The notes beneath the pieces are model-generated. The model made no database searches. It saw nothing but the letters and a program-made list of their open reading frames with translations, and had not been told where the DNA came from. From positions 14,805,415-14,869,414 of the forward strand of contig JACBWW010000015.1 in NCBI GenBank assembly GCA_020086605.1: a DNA stretch of 64,000 bases, in the 5' to 3' direction. This DNA is from Lanius collurio. Its lineage: Eukaryota > Chordata > Aves > Passeriformes > Laniidae. Positions 14,501-28,000 of this stretch are shown here, one piece after another (the first letter of the stretch is position 1; each line of letters opens with the position of its first letter). Made by a program: the position numbers and the translations under genes.

Positions 14501-17500
14501 CATGTAAAATGCAAGGATATGAATGAGAAACCCTGTGAAGCGGAGAGGAGGAGGGGGAAAGGAAGAGAAAGGATTTCATGCTGCCAAGGCAACCATCACC
14601 ATGGCAACTATTTAATTAATGAGCTGGTGATGAACCCTAGCAATATGGTTCTAGTGAAGTCATGCTGTAGTAATTACCAGAGTTTCATTCATGCTGGCCT
14701 GGCAGGAGCTGTGCAGGCAGCCTGGAGAAGCCTATGAGCTCTGACAGACGGGAGCAAGCAGCCTGCTGAATCAATGGAAGGCGAGCGCGTGCCTGGGAGC
14801 GTGCTCCAGTGCTGCTCTGAGCCAGCTCCCCGGGCACTCGAGCACGGAGACCACATGCCATCCCATCCATCTTACAGTCCCTCACTGCCAAAGGGCAGCC
14901 CGGCTGGCCTCGTGCCGCCGACACAGGCAGCATTCACAAGCAGTCTGCAGAGCAAGCAGTCTGCACAGCTACTCCCCCTGCTATGCCTTCAGCCTCCAGA
15001 AGATGATACTGAAAATAAACAAATAAGCTGGTAGTTTTCCTTCTCTGGCTGGAGGATTTCTGTTTTCACCCAGCAGACAGCAGCATAACAGCTGCATGGG
15101 TATCCCAAGTGAGAAAAAGAGCTCTTGATAAACACAGCGGGGTTTTGACAGGCATATATGTACCAGGGACTCTAAGAAGATGAGGAATATTTCGTTCAGA
15201 GGGAGGATTAATAAAATACCACAGGTGAGAGACTTAAAGCAAAAGATACTACTAAATGTGAGCATGAGGTCAGCTAGTTCACCTGTTCTCATAAGACAAG
15301 AAGACGCTCCATGATACCGCAAGTGCTGAAACACATCTCACCACTACCCTGTAGTGTTACCTGCTCCACAAAGATCCTCAGGCTTTGTGGGACATGGATA
15401 TGATTGACACTGACATAAAGAGAGGACATCTTACAGTCATATTTGATTGAAAGATGAGGAAGTGTCACTTGTGCTGCAGGACATATCCTATTTTAGCATT
15501 TGCTATCAGCAAGCCCACTTTGTCCACTTTTGAAAACACAAATTATTCTGTCAAATATTTTCATGGCAACTGAGAGAAATCACAAGGATATACATCCCAT
15601 TCACCTAAATCTCAGCCTTTAGGATCAGCTTTGCACCCTGGAACTGCCACCACAGTAAGAATAACCATACATAGTAAAGAAATATACAATTCATGAGTAC
15701 ACAGCAATTATGTGTTGGCTGATACAAAATGGTTGGGACAGCGTGCTCTCCAATGAAGGGGATCCAGTGCTGACTGCCTGTACAGTCAATTCAGTCAAAT
15801 GAAGAAGAGTTAGGTTTTGCCACTCCTTTGAGTGGGATAGGTCTTTGTCTTCTTAAGATGCATCTTCCAGCTGCCTGCTGCTTTTCTCATGGTTTTCCCA
15901 ACTCTTGACATCAGCATGTGCCTATTTGAACCAGGAAAAGCCAACACAGTTTTTTGCCGAAAGACCAAAACTCTGCTGTTTCCCTGTGCTTTGGCAGCCA
16001 TAGAAATCCATATCAGTGAGTTCTCAGTTTGCATTATTATAGAGAATATCCACTTTAAAAGCCACCTAGAAACACCAGTGCTCACAAGGTAGTTCATGTT
16101 TTCTTTCCACTATAAGAACCTGAACTTCCATTGCTGTAACATCTGTAACTCATCTCCCTTCTGAGTTAGGGACTGGATATGAGAGGGGAGTTATCTCACC
16201 TGACTTTAGCAGCCCACGTCAGAACCAGACAAAGTGCTCATCTCTCCACAGTGTTTAGGAGGGAATTCAGACCACTAGCTCAGGGATAGAGCACAGTATT
16301 GGAGATACCTCGATCTGAACAAATTAATCATCTGTAACACAGATGGTTACACCGAGCAATTCATGTAGACAGGCACTGCAATGCTTAGGTGGAAATGAAG
16401 TGCCTAAATCCACACTTAGCACCCAAGATCTCTAGCCAGCATCCTTCTCATCCCACTGACATTTAACTTACCTGCCAACACTCAGCCTAGCTGAACCACT
16501 CCTGCCAAATCTGAGCATGGTCTGTTTAAGACCAGATCTACACCCGAAAACAAGGTGCTCTTCTAGATGATGTCCTGAAAGGCGTGGACAGAGAAGAGCG
16601 CTAAAATTGTCTCTACCATGGTGCCTCTCTCCTGTTAATACTGCACAGTGCTAGTGCTCATACTAGAGTCTGGTTGCTCAAATCCCATAAAACATAAATT
16701 CACTTTCTTTAAAACTTCATTTTGGGGCTCTAAATGAAAAAATCTCAGTCCCTCTGATCCTAATCTGGCACCACTGACTCAGTCTCTATTTCTCTGGTGA
16801 AAAAATAAAATCAGAAGAAACCTTTCATCTAGCTTCCAGGCTCATTCTTTATGACATTTGAAAATGAGGCAAGACAACAGCCTCAAAAATTTCTCTTGAA
16901 GAAAGTAATTATTTTCTTTTTAAAGAAAACTCTCTCATCCATGCAAATACTAAAACACCCAAAGCACAGCACTGCTTTGAAGCAAAAGCCACCAGGACCC
17001 CTCAACACACACGGGGTCTGCAATGGAGGTCTGCCATTTCTTCCCTAAAAGCCCTTCTATTTATACTCATCTTGGCAAGCTTGAAAGTACCTGCCAGATG
17101 GACAGAGATAACTGACATCCGGAAAAGACACTCCACCAGCTGCTGTTAGCAGGGGTTGGGAAGCGTGGGGGCTGGTTAATAAGAAACCACTTACTTCCTC
17201 ATGGCTGCTAGCTGCCCGCTGCCTTCCCAGGGCTTAATGGAATTTGGAGAGAGTATTTCAAGTCAGACCATCTGTCAGCACACATATATATCAGCTCAGG
17301 CCCAGCACCTTGCCCGCACGTCAAGCGCGAGCTTTGTTTCCTCACAGCAATCTTTGCTGGCGCGCTCTCCCTCATCCCTCTGACTCTGGCAGGGATTCCC
17401 ACAGGGCAGGGCTTGACCATGGGTGGTACTTGCTGCTGAGAGCTGCTGAGCTGAGACCATGCCAGCAGGCAGAGGGCTCCTGGAGTGGCTGCGAGGCATG

Positions 17501-20500
17501 GGGCAGCTGTGCCCAGCAGAGCGGGACGAGGAGGGAACGAGATTTCACTCCATGCAGAAGCTGTGAGCCCTCAGAGCACAGGCAGTCCTGGGTGGAAAAG
17601 CCCTGGGGACACCAGCTGGATACAAAGCTGAGGGAGCTGGCAGAGCACAAAACAGAGCAAATTCTGCCCTTGCCTACGCTAGGTGAGTGGCCATGGGAAC
17701 AAACAATTGAGTATTTCCTCTTCTGCGCCACGTTATTTCAGAGATCTGCCTCGTACTAATAAGATACGTAACTGACAAACATTAAAGCTTCTCTGTATCT
17801 ATGATCTTATTTATAACTGGAATAATCTTCAGTAACTGCTGAAATCAAAGGACCTACCTACAATTTAAGGGCTGGTGCTAGGGTCAGAATGCACCTTATG
17901 CAATAGCAGTTACAGAGTCCACTGCTCCTTGACAGCTGCAAATTCACCCAGACATGTAATTTTTACTAAATTAATTTTTATTAAAGCATCAGATCATAGA
18001 GCCTTTATCTGTCATTTTGTTTTCCTTTTTTTTTTTTTTTCCTCATTTCAATCCCATTGAGTCAGACAAAAGTTTGAGATATTCCAAGGGTAAGAGACAA
18101 TTAACAGGATATTATTTTAAATAATTTCCCATTTTCCCAGGTGATTCCACCTCTCTGAAGGTGTGTATGGGTTCGGAATTTAGTCAGACTAAGCCTCTGA
18201 GCTGCTGCAAGTCAATAAATCACCACTGCTGATCTCTTGAAAGTAATAGGGTTAGAAGCAGGGGCATCAATATCAGATACCTTGGACAGCCCAGTAATTT
18301 AACAAAGCTGATGACCATGCTTCAAAATTATTTTCTCAGTACACTGGGCCCAAAAAACCTCAAAGCCATTCTTTGTCTCTCACCAGATCCTGCCTTGAAA
18401 ATCAATAGATTTTAAATTCCTCTTATCTGAGAGAGGTCAGGGTTCCATTAAAAATCACGCATTGGCACTGATTTGAAGCATTAGTTTTGGTAACCTCACT
18501 ATGCTGACAAAAGGGGACATGTGGGGTTCAAACTCATTATTTCCTCGTGGTTTGTTTCACTCACGTTTGTGTCTTTCCTGCTGTAGCAGCATGACCTTCA
18601 AAAGACCTTGCTGCACCCACATGCTGTCAGAAACCCATTGCCCATATACCCCTTTTTCATGCCCAGTAAGATACTCTGGAGGGTAAAAGTAAAGGGCTCC
18701 TCACCCACAAGATGTCAAGGGATGTCTGGGATGCCCTGAGCAATATGTTGCTGCCTGCCTGTTAGGGGAATTGTAGTAACGTGGGGGATCACCACCACCA
18801 AGTGAATGATTGTCTGGGGGTAGAAGCCAGAAGAATGAAAGGGGAGAAGGCAAACCCAGCACCCCAGTGAGCTGGAGGGACACGCCCAAACAGGGATGGC
18901 AGTGCAAGCCTCCCTTGATGCCACAAGCATAAGGGGAGGAACAGCCTGATGCAGGCAGAAATAACTCTAGGGGAGGTCAGGGCTTCTTCTGTGATAGCAT
19001 TTATGTATCTCAGAAGAAAAATTCAATAAATAGCTGCTTTTCTACTGGAATAAAAATCACATTTCAAGGTGAATCAGCTGCAAACAGGCCCTGTAGCTGA
19101 ACAACGCTGGCTGAAAACAAAACTGGATTTCCAGTTCCTTCCATACAGCACTGGCTACTGTTCAAACTTGGTTTGTTTTGACATTCTGCCTGTGCTTCTC
19201 AGCTGTCAGCACCACACACACTCCTGTCCTCTCAGTTCTACTGCCAACATACAGGTCAAAGAGAATCTTCCACTGCAGTGTCAGTCTGGGAATGATGAAG
19301 CCAGAGCAGTAGGTAGTCACTAGGAGTGGGGCATAACTATTAAAAGTTGCCTGCTCATATAATTTTCACTCATTTTGGTGTGAAATTTGCCATAAGGGCA
19401 TAATCTCAACTGTTCTGAAACAATAATCTACAATACCGCAATTCTTGAAGACTTCTTAATGAAGAGAAACACTTAAAATTAGTACTTGGCTGCTAGAGGA
19501 ACTGGCCAGTTCATCAGGGCTTTATTACTGTTAACATATTATCTTTCCCACATAAAGTTTAATTAATGCAATAAGAGAAGAAAGAGTGGCACAAGCAGCA
19601 GCAAATCCAGAAATCTCAAAAGGGAAGTAAACCCCACCAGTCATCACAGCTTTGTCCTGGATGGAGACTGCTGATAGAAGGTAATGCCATGAAACAGTCA
19701 AATACCTTAAGATAAATTTAACTTAATTTTAAAGCAGTTGAAATCTCACAAGCAATGTTCCTTACTTGGAGAGTTAATATTTAAAAACAGCCCAGTAGAA
19801 AGACAGTGAAGAAGATATTGAGAGATTATATATCAACCCTGGAAGATATGTTCATTTCACTTTAGGGTGTTTTCCATTCCTAAACTTCTGGAATTCAAAG
19901 TAGAATAATGTTCAACATCCTTCTACTTCTTGGGTTTTTTTAGCAGTTGTTAACTTATTTATGGCGGAATTGTTTGCATTAGTCTGCCTTTTTTTTCTGT
20001 CAGTCTGGCAGTTTTGGAATATGCTGTTGAGTGTTTAAAGGACTATTAAATCTATATGCATTCAATGCACTTAATTTCATCACAGAACACACAAGAGTTT
20101 TTAAAATCCTTCTTCTAACCGTTCAGCAAGGAACACTTCCTAAGTTTCCAGAAAAAACTTCATACCTCAAAATGATCTCTTGGTCTCTGTGAAACCACTT
20201 GAAGCCATCAAGAAATCCCTCAATATACCTTCAGCCTTCCTTTGGAAAAGGGGTCTCTGGCAGGTCCAATTTCTTCTTAGTGAGTATGTGCATTTCCCAC
20301 TTTGTCAGTAAATACAGGTGATCAAAAAAGACCACTGCTTAAAACCGCTGCTCAAATTGATTTGGGCAATGCCTTTGTAGGAAGGTGTGAACAGGACCTT
20401 TTGTATTTGCATAGACTTGGAAGAGAGCAAAAAGGAGCAAAACAAAACCAAACAAGCACAGAGATATTAAATGATAGTGTGTGGAATGGAACTGTCATGG

Positions 20501-22064
20501 ATGGAACAGCTCTGGACAGTCATGCTGGTTCCTTCCTTATGGGAGTTTTTTTGGGCAGAGAGCAGCCTGCACTAAGCAACACCCCCAGGTGAGGGGCTAA
20601 GAGCAGATCTGGTGCCCAGCTCCTACAGGCTTCTGCCCATGATGGACTGAGCTCTCAAGGTCTCCCAAGCAAAGTCAAGGCATCAATCCATGAGAGCAAA
20701 TGAATTGTATGCTTTGGTTCAGGAGAGCTGAGTCTCCTTTACCTACCCCTGAACAGGATTTGCACAAAAAGTAATTCTTTCTTATGCCAAACTCATAATT
20801 CAGTTAAATTACTTGCTGCATTAAATTGCTGAATACAGTGATTTATCAGTTCAATCTTAATTGTGACCTTATTTTCATCCTTGTCTTGTTCTTCTTTAAT
20901 TAGTTTCATGAAACTGCAGTAAATTAGCCTAATAATGTGCTTGATAAGCATATACTTGCTCACTTTTTTTCTTTTAGTAAAATCCATAAAGAGTACCTGG
21001 GGCTGGTCTATCCCTTCAAGTCATATGAGCATCCAAGTCTGCCGAATATCTAAAGCCCAAATTAACAAAGGAATTGTAGGACCCTAAAACCCACGTTAAC
21101 AGAACTCACTCTCATTCATTTATTTCATTATTTATCTGAATGCATCGAAGTCTATTGCAGTGCAGAAGTGAAAAGCCTTCCCTCACTGTATGAGAGAATG
21201 AAAAAATTAGTGCTGCCTCATTCCACAGAGAACCTCTGCTTGTCTGTTAGCTGTGTTGGCATTGGCTGGTCCCCAGCCATCCTACAGGCCATCACACACA
21301 AAGCAACACCAAGGGCTACTGCATGATCTCCACGGTCACAGGCTGCTCTGGCAAAGGTACTAGTCCTGCGGGGAAACAGTCCTAGCACTCATGCCAGGAT
21401 TATGTTTGAATTTTATAGATAGGCTCACTATCAGAACAAACCAAATGCTCAGTCTGCAAGGTCTCTAATTCCCAATATATAAGAGCCCACCCTTTTTTGT
21501 CTATGCTGGACTTTCTGCACCACATCAGAGTGAATTCTGCTAAGCAGGGTTCATGACTGGCTTGTCATCTTTTCATTTCAACACTCATCACCAAAGGTTG
21601 CACTACCTCTTTCCAGATATCTGGAAAGAATTTCTTTGGTTCCACTACCTCTTTTCAGCTATCCCACTGCACTGCACAAGTACTACATGACACATCCCTG
21701 AATTCCAAAGACTGTGGACATTCAAAGGGAGTTTGGAACACCAAAACCCTGAAAATGTCCTGTGCTCCCTTCCACTCAAAAAACACACTTCCTACTCTGC
21801 AGGAAGGGGAGAGTGCAAACACGTCTGTGCAGACATGCAAGCCAGCTCCCAGTACAGTGTTAGAAAGGAATGTTCAGTGAAGAGTGTTGTTCATAACCAT
21901 CCTTTCTTCTTTGACTGTTCTAGCCACCTCTGGGATAGGTTGTTTTCTGTGTCCAGAACAACTAACCTAAATACATTAAAAAAAAAAAATTAGGGGAGAA
22001 CAAGGTTCTTAAGGAGCTTCTTTAATGAAAGAGAAATCTATCAAGTACTGCCAGAAGAGCTGTA
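11531..22064. other. Non-coding intergenic stretch
   Basis: No gene is recognised. The two overlapping open frames at 12708-13217 and 12853-13350 (169 and 165 codons) lie in different phases over the same DNA and match no family. A moderately GC-richer patch at 17200-17700 carries a donor-like GTGAGT just after 17681, but no partner exon is visible. A poly(T) tract lies near 18027-18041. A possible RFX/TAAT regulatory cluster is listed at 14588-14630. Confidence 0.5.
14588..14630. promoter_or_regulatory. Candidate RFX-like X-box plus TAAT cluster
   Basis: ATCACCATGGCAAC at 14595-14608 reads on the minus strand as a strong half (GTTGCC-AT) and a weaker half of an RFX X-box. Another GGCAACC half site sits directly beside it at 14588-14594. 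A TTTAATTAAT homeodomain-type core follows at about 14610. Only motif resemblance supports this. No gene lies within about 18 kb, so it could be a distal element or chance. Confidence 0.25.
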
Positions 22065-22094
22065 TTTAAGTTGTAGTTTAAGTTGTAGTTTAAG
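22065..22094. repeat. Perfect 12 bp tandem repeat, 2.5 copies
   Basis: TTTAAGTTGTAG occurs at 22065-22076 and 22077-22088 and is followed by a half copy (TTTAAG) to 22094. The copies are identical, which suggests a recent slippage duplication. Confidence 0.9.
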
Positions 22095-25000
22095 AAAGGA
22101 GAGTGCTTATTAGCTTTCGTTCCAATATTTTGTTCTTTAGTGCCTGAAGGAACCTTATGTCAGACGCCCCTGCCACAGACAAAAATAGAGGGCCAAGATT
22201 CCTTCCCTGCTTTTGCTATAACTCCACTGGCATGTGGTCCCTAGGTAAATCCCTGTAAGAACTGTCTCTTCCTCCATCTAAAACAAGTCCTTAGCCTCAC
22301 TGTCTGACTGCCAAGCTGAAGAACAATTATTAGCAGAATGATCCCCAGATGAACACAGAACAGGAAACAAGGCTGATTAACTAAGGAAGAACTCTCCAAA
22401 CATCATTTGGAGTTTTTTTTGCTCACTTAGGGCTCTGCCTGGCACCACTGGGACTATCCCCCACACAGTCACACTACCCTGGTGTAGGGAGGATCTCTGT
22501 TTAGCAGAAGGGAGTCAGACAATGGGAAGATGATCCCCAATACAGGCACAAAACGAGAGACACATTTCTAATAGTCTGAAATTCCCAGGTGGACCTGAAC
22601 ACCCTGGGAACCATCATGTGGAGTTTTTGAATCCAGACTGAGCAGCACACACCCCTTAGGAATATGCCACACAGGGAAGTCTGATGATCCAGACTGCTGC
22701 AGTACTCTCAGACCTTCCAATCTCTTTCTGTACAGCCCTCACAAAGCACTGTGGCTATTTCTTTCTTTCACGAACTGCATTTCTCATCTACATCATATTA
22801 CCTTGTGATGAGAGAACTTCCAAGATCCCTGGGCAGTGACCACAGCCAGCCCTGGGAACTGGACACAAAGGCTCAGCCAGTCAGGAGTTTTGCCTTCCAG
22901 GCAAAATTATGCAATGACAATTTAACCATTTATTGCCATAAGCAAATGGTCATCTTTAGCAACAGAATGATCATGTCAAATAGCATTTCCAGTTTGTGAG
23001 CATTCCCCACAAATGAAGCAGTTATCACTCCTAGCTGGGATCATTACACAGCCTTGTTCCCTTCTGCATTGTTTGCTCAGTAATATTGCTGTGTGTCTTC
23101 ATTAACTAGCAGTGATTAGGAAAGAAACAACCATAATTCATATTCCAAAAGTCACCCTCCCATGTACTCACTCACTCACCATTTCTAATTAAGTTCATGA
23201 AAGATTAATTCCTTAATGGTTATGATTTGTAATGTTAATTAATTAGCTGCTTTTCCATTAAACATTCAAAGGTTTCCAGCATTACATAGATTCCTTAATT
23301 AGCCCATGGCGAGTGTGAAAAAAAAAATAATTGAGTAACTTCTCTTTGTCCCTTAGGCAATTTATCAGCTGCTTGGTCTTCCAGTCCATCTCTTTTCCCA
23401 CTCCACACAGAATCCATTTCCTTCACCACTGCAAATGCAAATGTACCTGCTTGGCTCATTCATCTTTCTCAGAGGGTAACATAACCAAGGAACAGGCACA
23501 GCTGACTGACCTCACTCCTACCCTGGGGAGAAAGCACTTTGATATGAACTCTGCCTCTCGTCAAGTTCCCCAAGGTGTGCAGACCTGCAACTGAAAAGCT
23601 GCCTAGGATCGTGCTACGCCAGGATTCGGCTTGGGATGAGCATCCCCAGGATTGTTGAGCTCTGCCTGATGCCAGCAGTGTGACCGGTATTTACATTGCA
23701 ATTCCAGTTAGCCTGGCAGGAGCTCCCTGCAAATTCAGCTTCATCACAGTTTCCAAGGCAACTTCTTTGGCTCCTGGTTGTGATAGGTTTTGAGGGATGC
23801 CCACAGGGGGGTTGCAAGCTAGCCTGTCCTCTCTGCCCTGATGGGAGTGACTGGAATCCCCCACAAAGATTGCTCTGAGAGGCACAGACAAGAGGCCTTT
23901 CTTCCCCAAACCATTCTGGGAGTATAGCAGAACATGGGACTTCTCTCCAACCCTTCTTAGCTTGCTCCGTGTAGCTTTGAAGCCTCTGGTCACCACCTCC
24001 TCAGACTCAGAACTGGGAGCAAACCAAAAAAAGTCAGAGTTGGGTTGTTAGGATATATCCATGGCCCTTTTCCAAAGCCACTTTTAAAGGTACCCCTAAA
24101 CTGTGTTCCACTAACACCACCATTCCCAAAACCTCTCTAGCACAGGGCTCTGGAAGAGTGCCCGTAATCCTGAGCATCCCAACATGGCAGGCCTGACCCA
24201 AAGTAAAATGGCTTTTTAAGAGGTCAGAGCATTATAGCTGAGGAATGGTGTAATATAGCCTTGTCTTCAGCTCTGCACTTCTCCACACACCTAGTCACAG
24301 AAAAAAGGCTTCCCACATGCTGGATGCACCCAGGTGGGCTGCTCCACAGGCCAGGTCGCTCACTGCCTCTCCTGCAGGCGGTGTAACCACAGTCCTCAGC
24401 AGCAACCTCAGCATTAATCACCAGTTTGCTTCCAGAGTCTGGTAGATAAACCTGGTAGTGTGCAAGGAACTTATGGGAATCACAGTTAAAACAGGAAGCA
24501 TCCCATCATGGACCAACACCACAGGGCGAGTAGCTTGCACAGTTGCCACACAGCAGCAGGAAAAGCTCCATGCTACAGTAATAGCGAATACATGAGTAAG
24601 AGGCCACGGCTTCTTTTTCCTTCGCACTAGAAAACTCTGCCATTAGCAATTGTAGCTCATTTCCAAGCTCCCCAGTGGTATTATCCTGTCCTTAGTTACT
24701 GCACTACACTTGGTTCCTACAACAAATTCATCTCATAGCTCCAAGACCTCCACTTGAAGACCAAAGCAAAATTAGATCTGTTGCAAAGGGTCCCTTCTGT
24801 GTGATAAACCAACAAGGTAACTCACCAGTAGGTTTTTCTACTGTGGTCATTATCATGGGGTCAGCACCTGCAAGCAAAAGGGTCTCTAAATGTAGGAAAA
24901 ATGGAATTTGCAGATCCCATAGCAATAACAATGTGCCCAGAGGGTACCGGGCCTCAAGGTGGCACATACATCAGAATCACAATGTAGAAGGAGCAGTGCT

Positions 25001-28000
25001 CCCTCATTTAAGTGACCTGGGCAGCAAATATTGCAGAGGGAAAAACACAGCAGTAGTCTTGTATTCCTCAGAATGCAGCCTAGGAAATTTTTCCTAACTA
25101 ATTACTATCCCATACATTCATCTCTGATCAGAAACAGCAGTGAAAGCCAAAATTAATGAGAAGAAAACAATATTGCAAATCACACACCTCCTTTCTGCTG
25201 GAGCTCAGTGAAATGTAAACCAGTGTCAGGAAACTGTCATCTCCATGCAGGTGCTTTTATTACAGCAGTACGTGCTGTTTAAATATGATGTGTTTGGATC
25301 ATTTCTAGTACAGCCAGCTTACACTGAAGCAAATGTCCCTCAGGACAGCCACATCAGTCTGATGAGATTCTTGGTGGCTAGGGGAGCTGACAGGTAGGAA
25401 ATTCTCCTGTAAACATCATATGCATCTGCCAGGAAGTCTCCACATCATCTGGTGACAGGGACACGAGAGGATTCAAGACAGAGACCACAGCTGAGCCATG
25501 TCCCCAGATTACCTCAGCTGACCTCTCAGTTTAGATGTTTTCTGCCACTCCAAGTAAACCTTGCCCCTGTGTTTGGCTCCCAGCAGGAAAAGCTGAACAA
25601 CTCCTGAAGCATTTCTCTTCTCCGCTTCCTACTGTCATTATTACTTGGTGACTCACTGCTGAGTATGCCCACAACCTGCTCAGCCATTGCTGCTGGAAAG
25701 CCCTGCCAAACACAACCCTGCAGCTCCATCAAGATAAATACCACCTGTCCCCTTCCTCCCCTCAAGCACCAGCACAGGCACACTTGTGAGCAGAAGAGAT
25801 CCCAGCCCTCTCAAATGGGGCTCAGAGTGAGACAGTACAGACAAGAAAAATCCTGTGTGAATTAGCAGGGAAAAAAGGAAGAGAGTCAGCTAGGAATGGC
25901 CCTTGCTACCTGCTACCAGTCCTTGCTCACAGCTCCTGGAAGCCTCTAGGATTGCCAGGCAGGGGTCTGAACAGCTGGGTGAGATCTCACATGCCCCAGA
26001 CATCCTCATGCCCTCATTCCTGCACAGCCCTGTCACTCCTGCAGCGCTGACAATAGATGTTGAAGCACCGAGCCCGCCGGAACGGGCAGTTTTACACGGA
26101 ATTATAGGCGTCCCCAGCACAGCAAGGAAAGGAAGCAGTTGTGCACTGCTGATGCTGTGAGGATGAGACCACTATATTACAGTACAATATTATCCAGCTG
26201 ACAGCATAAATGGACCATTGAGCTCTTCACCCTAAAAAAAATGCTGCAAACAAAACCAGTCATGCAAGCCGGCAAGACAGAGCACTTACCGTGTGCAAGG
26301 CTGCCACCACATGGTGCAAGGACAAGCCTGTAGGCTCCTTGAGCCAGAGCAGAAGAAAGGAAAACTATCCTCACACCTCCAACCAGCCCTTGCCTTACTA
26401 ACTAGCTATGGCCAAATCCTGATGTCTCAGCTAGATCAATTACTTTGGTCAGGAACTGTTTCTCTGGCACCCTTCCACCCACTCCAAGTCACTAAAATCT
26501 CTGAAAGAAACCACCTGAATGTCATAAAATAGAGATTCCTAAGACACAGATCAGATCTACCTGTTCTCACTATGGAAAATTTGAATTGAGTAAATCAGTT
26601 TAACAAGTGCCCCACAGATCAGAAAAGTCTGGGCTCAACAGTGCCTGAGAGTACTGATAGACAAAAATCTACCAAGCTTTTGCAGTTCCTAAACTCACAT
26701 TGCTTGTAGCATGGAACTAAATCCAAAAGCACAACACTTCCGATAATGGCTGGGCAGCCTTTGCCTCTCGTGTTGAACTACAGAGCAGTTCAGGTAACTG
26801 TGGCTCTGCTCTTCAGTAACAGAACCAAAACACAGATGTAGAAGCAAGAAGAGCAAGAGAAATCACAGTTTTGTGTTGGAGGAGTACAGGCCAGGTCAGG
26901 CCATAGAAGGATGACAGGGAAACAAAGCTGACATTTACCTGCCTCCATCATCCTCAAGCCCAGGCTGTGTTTTGGGGATTCCTGGCTTTTGAAGGTCTTC
27001 CATCCAGCAGAACCAGAAATGGTGCCTCCAACAAGGCTTTGTCACCCCCTCCTCCATTTGCTGTTCTCCTCCCTTGATCTATGGCAGGTTCCTAATGAAA
27101 ATACAGACCCCAAAGGGGTGGCTGTCAGTGGTTCAGGCAGTGATACCAGCTAGACATTGCAAAGTGGTGTCTCTGTCACTGGCCTTCACAGAGGAGACAG
27201 CGTTCAGCAGCCCTGAGCCTTCATGGGCATGGTGCCTGCCATCTTTGCAGCAAACTCATCTCCATCTCCAAGCCGTCATCATCTTCCCTGGTGAATAAAG
27301 GTCTTTTTATCTTCCATTTTACCGGGCAATCCATCAGGTGGACAGGCATCAAAGCCTGACTGAGATAAACCAGCCAACTGTGAAATCCTTATCTGCAGTT
27401 CATCCTCACTCCTGGAGACCATAAAGTACATTGAGTGGGTTCTTCAAGATAAGAATACCTTTCTTTATAGAGAGAGCACACAGTGCCGAGAAACATGCTC
27501 AGGGCACAGTGCTGCATTAGCAGGGCACTGGGAAAATGGAGATGCTGAACATACTCCCTCTCCTCCATCCCACCTGCCCTCCCTCTGCCCTGTTCATAGC
27601 TACCGTCTATCCCTTTCCCCCAGCAAGTAAAATGCCTTCATCCTACAAACCCAGCCCAAGGGCATTGGAAGTTGGACAGGAGCTCTGCCGGAATAGAGGT
27701 GGGGACCACATTTCTTAAATGATCACACCATTCACAAAGCTTTTTCCTGGAGGGTGAAGAGGGTGTGAGGCTGTCTCTGAAAGCAGATCTGCATAGGTAC
27801 TGCCCTGGCTGAAACTACTCACTTTATGAGCAACAGGTGAGCATTAAAGAAGATGCCTTTGACCTTTCAAAGTGTCTTCTCATATGGAAGTAAGACAAGT
27901 ACTGGTGGATTAATTCACTTTTCAAACACTGTACTGATGCAGTAGCAGGTTTGCTCCCATGGATATCCTCTGCCCTTCCACAGCTGAAAAAAGTTTCTGC

